Source: Bipolaris cookei | Taxonomy: Eukaryota; Ascomycota; Dothideomycetes; Pleosporales; Pleosporaceae | Length of the DNA stretch: 64,000 nucleotides | Reading direction: 5' to 3' | Assembly (NCBI GenBank): GCA_002286855.1 | Contig: NRSV01000056.1 | Coordinates: 124,001 to 188,000 of the forward strand | Part shown: positions 8,512 through 18,337 of the stretch, in pieces | Layout: the number at the start of each line of letters is the position of its first letter | Position numbering within the stretch: the first letter of the stretch is position 1 | Notes under the pieces: generated by a model | Databases searched by the model: none | The model's input: only the letters and a program-made list of their open reading frames with translations | What the model was told of the DNA's origin: nothing | Made by a program: the position numbers and the translations under genes

Positions 8512-11481
8512 ATGAGCTCACGTACGGGCAAGCGGCCGCTCGAGCCCCGGTCTCGCGGGAATAGCCCCCCCAGCAAACGCAATCGCGCACAGGAACCACG
8601 GTCAGCGCTGCCAGACAAAGTCCGTTCACTCACCATTACGTCGTCGCCGCGAGTGGCAAAACCTGTCACAAAGATTCCCAGTTCCCCACCATCTAGGAAG
8701 GCCTCTTGTACTTCACTGCCAACTAATACTCCAGTGGGTCCGAAAGGGGCCTCTGATCGTAAACCAGTCGATTCCATCCATGCGAGGCGTCCTCAAGAGA
8801 AGCCCGGCCGAGCCGACCAAGCATCTAGGCATGATGCACCCACTAGATCTCCTACTTACGTGGGCAGCGGGACATCCAACCCTACTCACTGTAATGCACC
8901 TCCCGCCCCTTCCATGTTACCAGTCGAGTCAAGCTCACACACAAATCCTGGGCCACGTCCAGACAATCCTGCCAACGACCGCCCGCCCATTACCATGCAA
9001 TCACTTCGCAAACTCCGAGACAGACGACTAGCTATAGCGGCACAGGTCAGCCCAAGTGAACTGTCCGCTTCATCAGCCACTCAAGTAGAGCTCAAACTCA
9101 AAGCTCAGCAACTGGAAATCAATCAACTGAGAAAAGATCGAGACGAACTCAACAGCAGATTAAAGAATGTGGAGGCTGTATTCCAAAACTCTAACCGTTC
9201 AACAAGCTTTACAGAGCAACAAGATTATTCTTCAAAGGCCCTGCAACCCATACTCACCCGCTTAGATGTGCTTGAGAAATCCTTACTAGTTCCTAAAGTT
9301 AAAAATCCCCAGAAAGAAAAGGATGCAGTTGTGCCTGTAGAGGATCGACTGGCTGCAGTAGAAGTTGCATTATCTGGTCTTCAAGAACGTCTAGAACAGA
9401 CGAAGCCCTCTTCGAACCAACTCAATGCAAGTCTGGCCGAGACAGCAAACGACGCTGTAACCAAGATATTGGCTTCAGAAAATGAAATGCCCACATTCAT
9501 CCACGACAGGATGAAGAAGCTAGTGGTGGATAAAGTTAGCGAGAACGCTGCGGACATTAAAACTTCAATACGCCAGGAGGTGACCGAGATAGAAGCACAG
9601 TTAAGCAAACGTATCACAGATGAGCACCAATTACTTCAGAATACTTTGGACAAGATCAAGGATATGGAGGATTTGCTATCGACAGTAAGGAGCATCCCTC
9701 AGCAACTACTCGGCATCCGCAACACTGTTTCTGAGATCCAGTCAAACTCTGACGTGACACGGCTCAAAGTCACAAAGATTGAACAGGACATTCGGGTATT
9801 CCAGCATCATCCAAGGATCATCGAGGATTTTCGAGAAGAACTGGACGAGTGTGCACACTTTTGTAAAGGGCTAGCGAGAAGGGATCTGCCACGTCTTGAA
9901 GAATCAGAGGATAACACAAGCCGGCGTCTGAAGAAGCTTGAGCAAAGCATACGCGATCAGGCTAGACCTGACGACACCGACAGAACAACTTTGTCATGGC
10001 CAACGAAGCAACACACAGCCATCAGGCCAGTCGACGTTAGCAGCCTTGCTACACGTATAAGCGATCTTGAGAGAGCATCACCAGGCATCTCTTCTTCTAG
10101 CGTAAACACTCTTGCACAAAACGTAGAGCAGCTCGCTAAGGATTTCCTGAGCTTCCAAATTGCCCAGAAAGAGTCGAGAAACTTAGAGACAAAGCTAGCG
10201 GATATTAATAACCGACTTGAAGGCGTTGAGCAAGTCTCACAGGGATTGGAAGCGCTAAAGGAGCATATTGTGCTAGATGAGTCTCTTAGGGCTAGTCTCG
10301 CTGAACTGGATCAACGCGTTTCGGAAGAACTTCGCGTTGTACAGGCAGAACTGGATGCTAAACTCGCCAACATTCAACTACCCCAGTCTAGCACTTTGTC
10401 AAAAACTGTGCCCGCAAAAGCGGAGAATAACGATTTGTCTGTGATGGCCATCACGAGAGCCCTTGAGGATCAGGTCAAAGCCCTACAGACTGAAGTCGAC
10501 TCACTCTCTGACGATTTCAACGAAACCGGTCGAAAGCTCCACGAGCACTCTACTGCTATTGCCGTTATGAAGAATCAAGTCCCTGAGCTTTTCCGGCAGC
10601 AGTTCGACCCGTTCAAGTCTACGGTTGAAGAGCAGCTCGGGACTGTCAATGGCAAATTGGGCGCATATGCCAATGGCATTGACAATTTGAAGAACCTCAT
10701 GTCTTTACTCCAGACAAAGACTTTGTCAAATACCCAAGCGCTGGCAACGAAGGCTGACGCACAAGCCGTGGGAAAACAGATGGACAGCATCATGTTTGCA
10801 TTGAAAGACCTCGAGCATCGATACCAAAACATTAGCACCGACGAAATGTACCAGAAAATGGTGCATTGGTTTGTGCAGATGTATCCAACAAGTGCAACTT
10901 TGCTGAGAGACACAGCGCAACTTCAACTAGATGTCAACCAGCTCAAGACTTACTGCAATGACATCTCATGGGTTCGGAGCCGCTCCGAAGTTTTAATTGG
11001 TCTGTGTCAGAATGCTGGGCAACTGCAGATCCTTGCGAAAAGTGTCCCACATCTACAGGCCCTCTCTCGACAGCATTCCCCGCAAATTCAGGACAAGGTC
11101 CAGCAAATACTAGTTGAATTTGAACAGCGTTTCAAAAGCGACATCAATGAGCTAAAGACGATGAAGAACTCTCTTGAGCCTCAGATATCTCAAATCGCCA
11201 TGCAGGTTGCTGACATACAAACGTCGGCGCACCAGCACCGATGTGATTTTGACACGATCAAGGACACACTGATCGAACCTAATAGGGACTTTTTTGGCAT
11301 ATTCGGTACAGCTCTTGCGGTCTTGGCCCAAGTCCAACAAGCTGTCGAAAATTTGAATAAAAGCTCACCCGGGTCCCCGCTAACGCTGGACTGGGAATGC
11401 TACCTTCCAGCACTTGTTGAACAATCAAAGACAAACACCAACTCTGGTATTGACGAGGAAAGGGGCAAAAGCAATCAGTAG
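8512..11481 (+). CDS. Large coiled-coil protein, function unknown
   Basis: A single uninterrupted exon encodes 989 residues from the ATG at 8512 (MSSRTGKRPLEPRSRG...). Residues 1-180 are basic, Ser/Pro-rich and probably disordered, with nuclear-localisation-like basic runs (GKRPLEPRSRG, PSKRNR). From about residue 180 to the end the protein is almost continuous heptad-type coiled coil, rich in Leu, Gln, Glu, Lys and Asp, without any enzymatic motif I can see. Such architecture suits a structural or tethering protein (spindle pole, kinetochore, nuclear periphery or cytoskeleton), but that is only analogy. I do not recognise the family. The single long exon is unusual here, where most genes are interrupted. 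It shares a divergent promoter with RVB2. Confidence 0.85.
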   Translation: MSSRTGKRPLEPRSRGNSPPSKRNRAQEPRSALPDKVRSLTITSSPRVAKPVTKIPSSPPSRKASCTSLPTNTPVGPKGASDRKPVDSIHARRPQEKPGRADQASRHDAPTRSPTYVGSGTSNPTHCNAPPAPSMLPVESSSHTNPGPRPDNPANDRPPITMQSLRKLRDRRLAIAAQVSPSELSASSATQVELKLKAQQLEINQLRKDRDELNSRLKNVEAVFQNSNRSTSFTEQQDYSSKALQPILTRLDVLEKSLLVPKVKNPQKEKDAVVPVEDRLAAVEVALSGLQERLEQTKPSSNQLNASLAETANDAVTKILASENEMPTFIHDRMKKLVVDKVSENAADIKTSIRQEVTEIEAQLSKRITDEHQLLQNTLDKIKDMEDLLSTVRSIPQQLLGIRNTVSEIQSNSDVTRLKVTKIEQDIRVFQHHPRIIEDFREELDECAHFCKGLARRDLPRLEESEDNTSRRLKKLEQSIRDQARPDDTDRTTLSWPTKQHTAIRPVDVSSLATRISDLERASPGISSSSVNTLAQNVEQLAKDFLSFQIAQKESRNLETKLADINNRLEGVEQVSQGLEALKEHIVLDESLRASLAELDQRVSEELRVVQAELDAKLANIQLPQSSTLSKTVPAKAENNDLSVMAITRALEDQVKALQTEVDSLSDDFNETGRKLHEHSTAIAVMKNQVPELFRQQFDPFKSTVEEQLGTVNGKLGAYANGIDNLKNLMSLLQTKTLSNTQALATKADAQAVGKQMDSIMFALKDLEHRYQNISTDEMYQKMVHWFVQMYPTSATLLRDTAQLQLDVNQLKTYCNDISWVRSRSEVLIGLCQNAGQLQILAKSVPHLQALSRQHSPQIQDKVQQILVEFEQRFKSDINELKTMKNSLEPQISQIAMQVADIQTSAHQHRCDFDTIKDTLIEPNRDFFGIFGTALAVLAQVQQAVENLNKSSPGSPLTLDWECYLPALVEQSKTNTNSGIDEERGKSNQ

Positions 11482-12030
11482 GTTTTTAGAGACTACGAAT
11501 GCTTCTTTACCCACGAGTACAGCTACACACCCTTATCGGGTGCCATTGTTGCTTTCAAGTCTATAATTGGAGTTCTAGGCGGATTTTTTTTTGGGATTTT
11601 CATCCCTTCAGTATATGATACCCCTAGCCGGAAGGCTTTCTGATATTCGTTTTCCGAGATGAATATTATGAACCCACATTTTCCTTGTTATCAGTTGACT
11701 CTTTGGTAATACGAGATTATCTCAGTCACATTCCTTACATCAAGTACACTACGGGTACATGTTTGATTTTCGCAAACTTTGTTTCAGTCTCACCATTTGA
11801 CGTTAGAAATAATGTTTCAATGGCAGTGAAGGGTGACAAACGGTGAAAGAAGTTAAGTGAGGAGGACAAGGTCGCTCTCGGAGATAAGCCACAACGCGCT
11901 AGTTAACCCCACCCAAAAAGGCTTTGGCGCGTCAACTTCTTGAGCTCCAACCGTACGTACTACATAGATGGATAATTCCAGACCTTGACGATCCTAAATC
12001 CAGCGCACACTAAAAGCCAAACACCCCAAA
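11482..12030. other. Intergenic spacer upstream of the POP8-like gene
   Basis: 549 bases hold the 3' region of the coiled-coil gene and the promoter of the next gene. A short T-rich tract lies near 11585. No additional coding region or RNA gene is evident. Confidence 0.4.
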
Positions 12031-12561
12031 ATGCCGCAAATGGCAAAAGATACTTCACCCAACGCTGCTCCTACCAGTCCACTCGCACACACAAAGAGAG
12101 ACGTAGACACCTCCATGCCCGACGCCGCAACCCCCCAACCCACGTCCAAACCCGAAAAACCAGCCCACATCCTCTACCAAACAACCTTCCGCAGACCAAC
12201 CTGGTCCTACCTCCACCTAACCCTCACATCCCCCGCCTTCCCCCCTCCAACCTCAACCCCACAACTCGACATCTCCCCCCTCCTCATATCCCCGCTTCTC
12301 ACCTCCGCCCTGCGCACATACCTAGGCACAATGGGCGCCGCGATACCCGTCGATATACTCAAGACGGCAGGGAGGGAAGTGTGGATACGAGTGCCGAGGC
12401 AAGATGTGCGGGGGGTGAGGGCTGCGTTGGGGAGTTGGGTTGGGAGGATAGAAGGGGAGGATGTGGGAGTTGAGGGGGGAAGGGTCGGGGTTGCGTGGAG
12501 GGTGCTGGGTGGTTATGGAGTGCTTGGGGGGATGGGGGGTGGGGAGGAGGTATTTGGGTGA
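12031..12561 (+). CDS. POP8: POP8-like subunit of RNase P/MRP
   Basis: An intronless gene of 176 residues. A disordered Pro/Thr-rich N-terminus (about 45 residues) is followed by the conserved core: TFRRPTWSYLHLTL, a Pro-rich linker, then LLTSALRTYLGTMGAAIPVD, the DILKTAGREVWIRVPRQD block and a C-terminal VAWRVLG segment. This pattern matches the Pop8/RNP_P domain of fungal RNase P and RNase MRP, which process tRNA 5' ends and pre-rRNA in the nucleus and nucleolus. A second in-frame Met at codon 4 is an alternative start. Codon use in the 3' third is strongly G-rich and the very C-terminus is Gly-rich, unlike the core. The assignment rests on motif resemblance from memory of the family. Confidence 0.65.
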   Translation: MPQMAKDTSPNAAPTSPLAHTKRDVDTSMPDAATPQPTSKPEKPAHILYQTTFRRPTWSYLHLTLTSPAFPPPTSTPQLDISPLLISPLLTSALRTYLGTMGAAIPVDILKTAGREVWIRVPRQDVRGVRAALGSWVGRIEGEDVGVEGGRVGVAWRVLGGYGVLGGMGGGEEVFG

Positions 12562-13205
12562 GGAGAGAGGGAGAAGAAAGTGGTTTGTGACGGGCTGGGT
12601 AGCCCATCACAGTACAGATAGCGGCGGCTATCTTATGTACCAACTACGCAACGATATCAGCAGCTCTGATATCTTGTGCTAGCCTTTTTTGGCGCAGTGG
12701 GCGCGTTGTAGTTGCGTGCGCGATCCGATAGGATCCGACCCGTTACATGGTTGGGTATGGAATGGAATGGACTGGGTATGTGGTGGATATACATCCGTAT
12801 CAGACACAGAGATTGAATAGTGGGAAATCGTTACGGGCTGCTATCTTGCACTGAGTGTCGCACAGGATACGATATTGAAAAGGAAAGGAGAATGCCTTAC
12901 TCAAAGACCAGCAGGGACGAAAAGCAAGGGGTCCAACGGGAAACAAACCACACCACACGCACATCGTTACCCAAGAAAAGGAACAAGAACAATAGCGATT
13001 CAAGGCTACACAATTTGGAGGAATGGATACGCATAGCTCTGGAAAAACCACAAGATTCCCCCAAATTCACGGATTGAAGAGAATCTACAAGGACAATCCT
13101 CCAGCGCTAAATTCACTCCGAACCCCCCGCATTTTCCCATCAAGAATGGAAAACAACTTTTTCAGCAATCTTCTCCATGTCCGTCCTGAGATGATGCTCC
13201 AAGGT
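12562..13205. other. Convergent 3' spacer
   Basis: The spacer lies between the end of the POP8-like gene and the end of the WW/prion-like gene. Both 3' untranslated regions must lie here. Open frames present are short, overlap on both strands and show no recognisable domain. Confidence 0.4.
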
Positions 13206-14743
13206 TTACTGCCAGCCGGGCTGGGGTGCGTGGTGACCTTGTGAGCCGCCGTAGTTGCCTCCTTGACCTGGAGGTGGAGGATACTGTTGACCTCCGCCAT
13301 ACTGGTTCTGGTGTGTCGGGGCGCCACCATACTGGTTGTGCTGGTGGTTATCGTAGTTTCCTGGGCCGCCATACGGGCCAGGAGGAGCGCCGTATGCAGG
13401 ACCTCCGTATCCCGCTAGACATTGTTAGCTTTTATTGTATTAGTTCAAAGGACAAATTCGTACCTTGCTGGCCGTAGCCGCCGGGACCTGACGATGGTGG
13501 TCCCTGGCCGTAGCTAGGGGCTGGTCCACCATAACCAGACTGTCCACCGAACCCAGCCTGTGAGCCATAACCGTGTCCCTGCTGTGGCTGTGGAGTGTGT
13601 TGTTGCGAGCCATAGCCCCCGTGTCCCTGTCCCTGACTTCCATGCCCTTGGCCGTATGACTGTCCGGGGGTAGATGAGTGGCCCGGGTGACCTTGAGGAC
13701 CGCCGCCATACTGAGAACCGGGGTTGTACGAGGAGGGCGGCGCAGTACCAGTGTACGATCCACCGGATGGAGCACCAGAGCCGCTATAGCCGTAATCGTT
13801 GTTCGGCTTGGCGTGCTATAGTCTGTCAGCGCGTTACCTTTATACCTTGACCAGAATCACATACAGATCCTCCTCCGCCCAACGCGCCGCTGAGTATGTC
13901 TCCGAGGCCGCCTGCAAGACCACTACCGCTCGAACCGTGGCCAGAGTTGTTACCATGCTGCCCTCCGGAAGAGTTTCCATGCTGCTTGCCACCACCTAGC
14001 AGACCGCTGGCCAGTTGGCCGACTAGTCCTCCAGCACCACCACCGCTGCCGCCGTGGCCGCCGGAAGAGTTTCCAGATTGCTTTCCACCTCCAAGCAACG
14101 AACCAGCGAGTTGACCGACAAGGCCTCCAGCGCCGCCGCCACCACCACTACCACCGTGACTACCGTTGTTCTGCTTGTTGCCTCCCATGAGCGCGTTCAT
14201 GGCGAAGCCCTGTTCCCTTTGTCAGCGAAGCCTCCCAAGTGGCTCATTGTGTCTCGTACGCCCAGCCCGCCTCCCCTGTCGCCTGTTTGTCCGTCGCCCA
14301 TGCCTCTTGTTCCGTCGCTTGCGCCTGGTCCTAATGTGCTGTCTGGGCTGCTGTATGGGTTCGTGTGTTGTGCAGGAGTGCTGTGGCTTGAACTGCCACC
14401 TATAGGCGCTTCACTAGTGGGTAGCTCCCATTGCGAAACACCAGTGCTGATTTGGACATCTGTTGTTAACGAGTCAACACGTGCGCCGGCGTTGGCTGCC
14501 AAGGAGTCTCAGACACAGTGAACGTACAGTAGTACTTTCGGGTTCTGTGTGGGTGTGTCAGCGGTGTCGCGGGGGCGTGTGGTGCAAAGGCGGGGCCGGC
14601 TCAGCGACTCGCGGGAGCACTACAAGGGAAACATACGTATTGTCCCACTGGGCTATCCATCCCGCGGGAAGCTTGGGTAGCGTAGGATCGGTAGGGCCCG
14701 AGTCTGGCGAGACTGGGGGGATTGGAGGCGTTGGCACTGCCAT
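13206..14743 (-). CDS. WW-domain protein with long glycine-rich and Gly/Tyr/Gln prion-like tail
   Basis: Six exons fit in phase: 14743-14637, 14544-14528, 14459-14260, 14209-13865, 13815-13464 and 13414-13206, giving 409 residues. An N-terminal WW domain spans about residues 23-56, with first Trp 29, the aromatic KYYY centre and second Trp 52 followed by ELP. A 17-base exon encodes the centre of the WW domain. Residues about 110-223 are Gly/Ser-rich with repeated AGGLVGQLA blocks. Residues 224-409 are rich in Gly, Tyr, Gln, Pro and His (YGGP, QYGG, GYG repeats), typical of prion-like phase-separating regions. WW domains bind proline-rich ligands. I do not recognise a named orthologue. Exon joins are supported by phase and by WW reconstruction. 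Confidence 0.75.
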
Positions 14744-15376
14744 GTTGCCGCTGTGAAGATGGAATGCGGGGTCGGGCGAGGGATGCTCTGGGGAGCAACC
14801 AGGCGTGTGGGCGAAGAGAATGTGTTTAGGGGGGAGGATAGAGGCGAGAGAGAGGTTGTTAATGCATCGCAGACGAGCGGTTATATGACAGGCGTGCGAA
14901 CGGCCATGGGCGAGTGGACCTTGTTAGCCGTCGTAGTGGGGAATGGCCAGGGTGCTGGGAAGCTTTGCGAGGCTGTGCCCGCTGTGCCCTACTCGCAGTC
15001 CGGAAAAGTGACACATCTTCGCAGGCGCGGGCCTTTACTTTCAGCTGACTTGCATCATTACGTCTACCATATACAGTTAATCATTTGGCCAACGGCATAT
15101 TGCAACAGCGCTTGCAACGGCCGTGTCCTACATGTGGCTGAGACAGCGCCTCGTCGTCATCCTCATCAACAACCAAGCCGCTGCCCAACCCACGAGCCCA
15201 ACCCACGCCCAATATTCATACACAGATATCATACAAAATACCTCATCCAACGCCTGTCCCATGTCCACTTTGACTTTCATCTCACTGCACATGCCCATCT
15301 CTTACGCCGGCAAGTCCCATAAAACATATCCGTTACACCTTAGACTAGCGACGCCTGCAAACTAACCCATAGCAAA
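14744..15376. other. Spacer upstream of the WW/prion-like gene
   Basis: Both flanking genes are on the minus strand, so this holds the WW gene promoter and the 3' end of the F-box gene. A plus-strand open frame of 189 codons (14753-15322) has no domain and a leader-like composition. I do not call it. Confidence 0.4.
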
Positions 15377-17716
15377 TCACCACGCATACCCGCCACCATC
15401 CTCATGATCATGATCATTACCGTTCCATTCTTCGTCGCCGCTGGGCTCAGCATCAAGAAAGTCGGCCTCGTTGAAGATCTCTTCGCGCGGGCGGAAGTTG
15501 TCAATACGGAAAATGACCGTGTGGCACCGACCCTGCACAAACAAATGCTCATCTTCAGCTGATCCTTCGGTCTCTTCAGAACTAGACCTGTCATCTGACT
15601 CCTCGTCATAGCTCATCGCTGCCTTGGAGCGAGACCGCAGCCGCTTCGAGCCCCAGCCCTCCTCTTGCTTTTGTGCACCCGAAGGTACCAAAGGCGCACC
15701 ACTATCGTTATCACCGTTATCATCCATGGTGGGTTGAGCCTCCACCGCTGTCTTCTCTGGCACACCCTCGATGAATGAATCAACCTTGTCATCGTCACCA
15801 AACTGCGCCTTCCATTCCCGGAATGCCCGTAGCGAGGTGAGATGAGAATTCGGTGCTTCCCATTTCTTTGCAAACACTTTCTTAAACTTGGCCGTCCATG
15901 TCTGTCTGAACTCTGCCCTCTGTCGCCAGTCGGTGTCTACCATTGCTATAATGGTAATTTCTTGAAGAAAAGGAAGATTCTCGGCAGAGTCGATTAGCGA
16001 TTTGAACAGGTTGGCAGCCGATGTTGAGTTCCAGTTTCGCAGGTACTGCAGGTCCACCGTTCGCAGTGTGCATGGCCATGTAGGAATCTCATTCTCGCCC
16101 AGAAGGGTTTCGTAGAGAGGTTCGTTGTCCGAAGACATGGCCAGAGAGCTGTAGTATGTCGTATCCATTCTCAAAACCTCGAGTTTGGGACATGACCGCT
16201 TAAGGTCGACGTGGAAAGACAAATCGAGAGCTTGGTTATGATTAAGCACCAACTCTTCCAGGTGTGCACCATGCGTAGCCAAAAAGGCTTGCAATGCATC
16301 AGAGAGTAGCTCGCCACAAGCGGTAATGTTCAGGCTGACAAGGTTGTTCGGTAACAGGGGTAGGAGCCGTCCACTGACAACTCCACACGTCTCGAATGTC
16401 AAGCTCCTTAACTGGGGAAGCACAGCCAGTGCAGACGCCAATAGCTCTTCTGTCGTTGGTTGAGCTTCAACATCATCGCTATCACCTTGGCTAACTTCAG
16501 GATGGAATTTTGTGAAGGTCACATCGCGGAGGCTCTGAAACGCGCTATCTGTATGAATGCTTTTGATCCATAACGGGCCCTGGTTACAGAAAGTACTGTT
16601 CCATCGCCAGCTTCTTAAGCGCAGATTCGTCTGTCGTAGGGCGTCAAAAAGCTCACTTGGATATACCCACCGACGGATTCGCCGAAGCCGTGGGCGAAAC
16701 GGCGGTCTATCCATGGGGTCAAAAATGTCAATTTCACGCAGTGTTGTCAGTGATTGGACCAAAGCTGCCAGATCTGTCACACTATTGGTCGAGTCTGTGA
16801 GTGTAGTTATCTGCGTAGCATCCAGCTCCAATCGCTTTACCATGACCCGGTAGTCGTCATATGCTCCCTGCGGAGGCGCAATGAGGTGGTGAACAAGATC
16901 TTTTCGAGACTGCCTAGTGGCAAATATCGGCGGATTGCGATAGAGCGCTGTTAAGGCCGGTTTTGCGAATGAAGAGCACATCCTTGCCATTTGTACAAGC
17001 CAAGGTATCGCAGAAGTGGGTTTCATATTTTCATCATGCAGTGGATGTGAGGCATAGACGAATATCTGGAGGAGTACGTGATAGGGAAGTGAGGCCCATG
17101 CCTAGAGATTAAGATATTAGCATAACTGGTTACATGTACGAAACTATCATGTCGGCCCCTCGTTCGGATCATAGCATCTCACAGCTGGTGTTTGGACATG
17201 GAATCAACTCACAGGTACGCATCCATCCGTGGGGATGTCGGTCACTCGCCACCCAACCTGCGCTTCCTTGTTCCGCGCAAGCGGTGCGCCTAGGACAGCA
17301 CGCCGAGTGCGCCTGTCTCTAGGTCCGCGATTCTTTTGTATCTCAGATGACGGTGGCGCACTCGGTCTTGACCTTGTCCGCACCACCATCACTCGCTCTT
17401 CCTCTACCTCAAAGTCCGCATCGGGGTCTTCTTCGTCTTCATCCGAGCTGATATCTTTGTATGAAACAGCTCCTTTCCCTCGCCTCCGTGGATTCCTAGA
17501 GAATTGTTTGCGCTTGACTGGGACAGGCTGTGGCGATGCGTGTTCGCTTTCGCTCGAAACTTGGTCGGCAGCGCGCATGCGCCGAGTTGATCGGCGAGAG
17601 GGAACAGTTCGCTTTTGGGTGGTCCGCTCGTGGTCAGAACTCTCAGAAAGGTCATCGTCGCTACTTGGTTCCTTGTAGGAGACAGCGACTCGTTTCCGCT
17701 TTAGTGTTACAGCCAT
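15377..17716 (-). CDS. F-box / leucine-rich-repeat-like protein
   Basis: Two exons (17716-17213 and 17101-15377) give 742 residues. The N-terminal 168 residues are basic and acidic low complexity (RRSTRRMRA, DISSDEDEEDPDADF), probably disordered and nuclear. The second exon opens with an F-box, AWASLPYHVLLQIFVYASHP, the Skp1-binding element of SCF ubiquitin ligases. It is followed by leucine-rich repeat-like units (LRSLTFETCGVV, LVSLNITACGEL, LEELVLNHNQAL, LEVLRMDTTYY) that would select substrates. The C-terminus is acidic and serine-rich. It resembles the broad fungal F-box/LRR family; the substrate is unknown. The intron join restores the F-box in frame, which supports the model. Confidence 0.8.
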
Positions 17717-18337
17717 GTCGTACGGATTCGGGTCGAGTAACCTCAGGGAATCTAGCTGAGGAGATATTAGTTGCGACTTGGGCCTACATCGGACATTTTC
17801 GGCTCTTCAGATTGACCATCCAAATGCATAGAGTGGTTCAAAGCATGTTTTGAGTGTGCAGTGACAGGTGTGTGGTGTTGCAAAAGCGAATCGGGGGCTT
17901 GTATGCGGAGTAATTACGGAGGTAGAAGAGGGTTCATGAGATCATCCCTAACTGCTGACCCGATACAGTTTGGCGCCCGCTGATAACACGTGACATTTCC
18001 GATCACAACAAACCACCAACGATAACCACGGCACACGGAGACGCCCTCTTTGTCTGCTTCAGACCAGGATAGAAAGAGGCAAAGATTTACGTGTCTGTGA
18101 CATCTGCGCATCATCATAATTGCGCTCCAACTCCTCCTGCAGGACCCTCATCGCCGTTCAACTAAAGGGTGCGCGAAATACCCATTGTGCAAACAGTTTG
18201 GCCTGAGCTCATCAAATGCGCGTCTTCACTTCGAGTTCTCATTTGCTTTAGAGTGCCACTAAGTGGCTGCAAACTATGTAAGTGATCTAAGCTTCTACCA
18301 AGTATATGCTGGAGCCATCTCTGATGTCCCTGCGCGC
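17717..18337. promoter_or_regulatory. Divergent promoter between F-box and SUZ12 genes
   Basis: 621 bases separate the two start codons. The SUZ12 reading frame is open back to 18263 but starts there with GTG. A GTAAGT at 18280 and CAG near 18342 would allow an intron in or near the 5' leader, so the SUZ12 5' end is uncertain. Confidence 0.4.

Noticed and set aside
14753..15322. 189-codon plus-strand open frame upstream of the WW/prion-like gene
   Set aside because: Lies in a promoter region and shows no domain or conserved start context.
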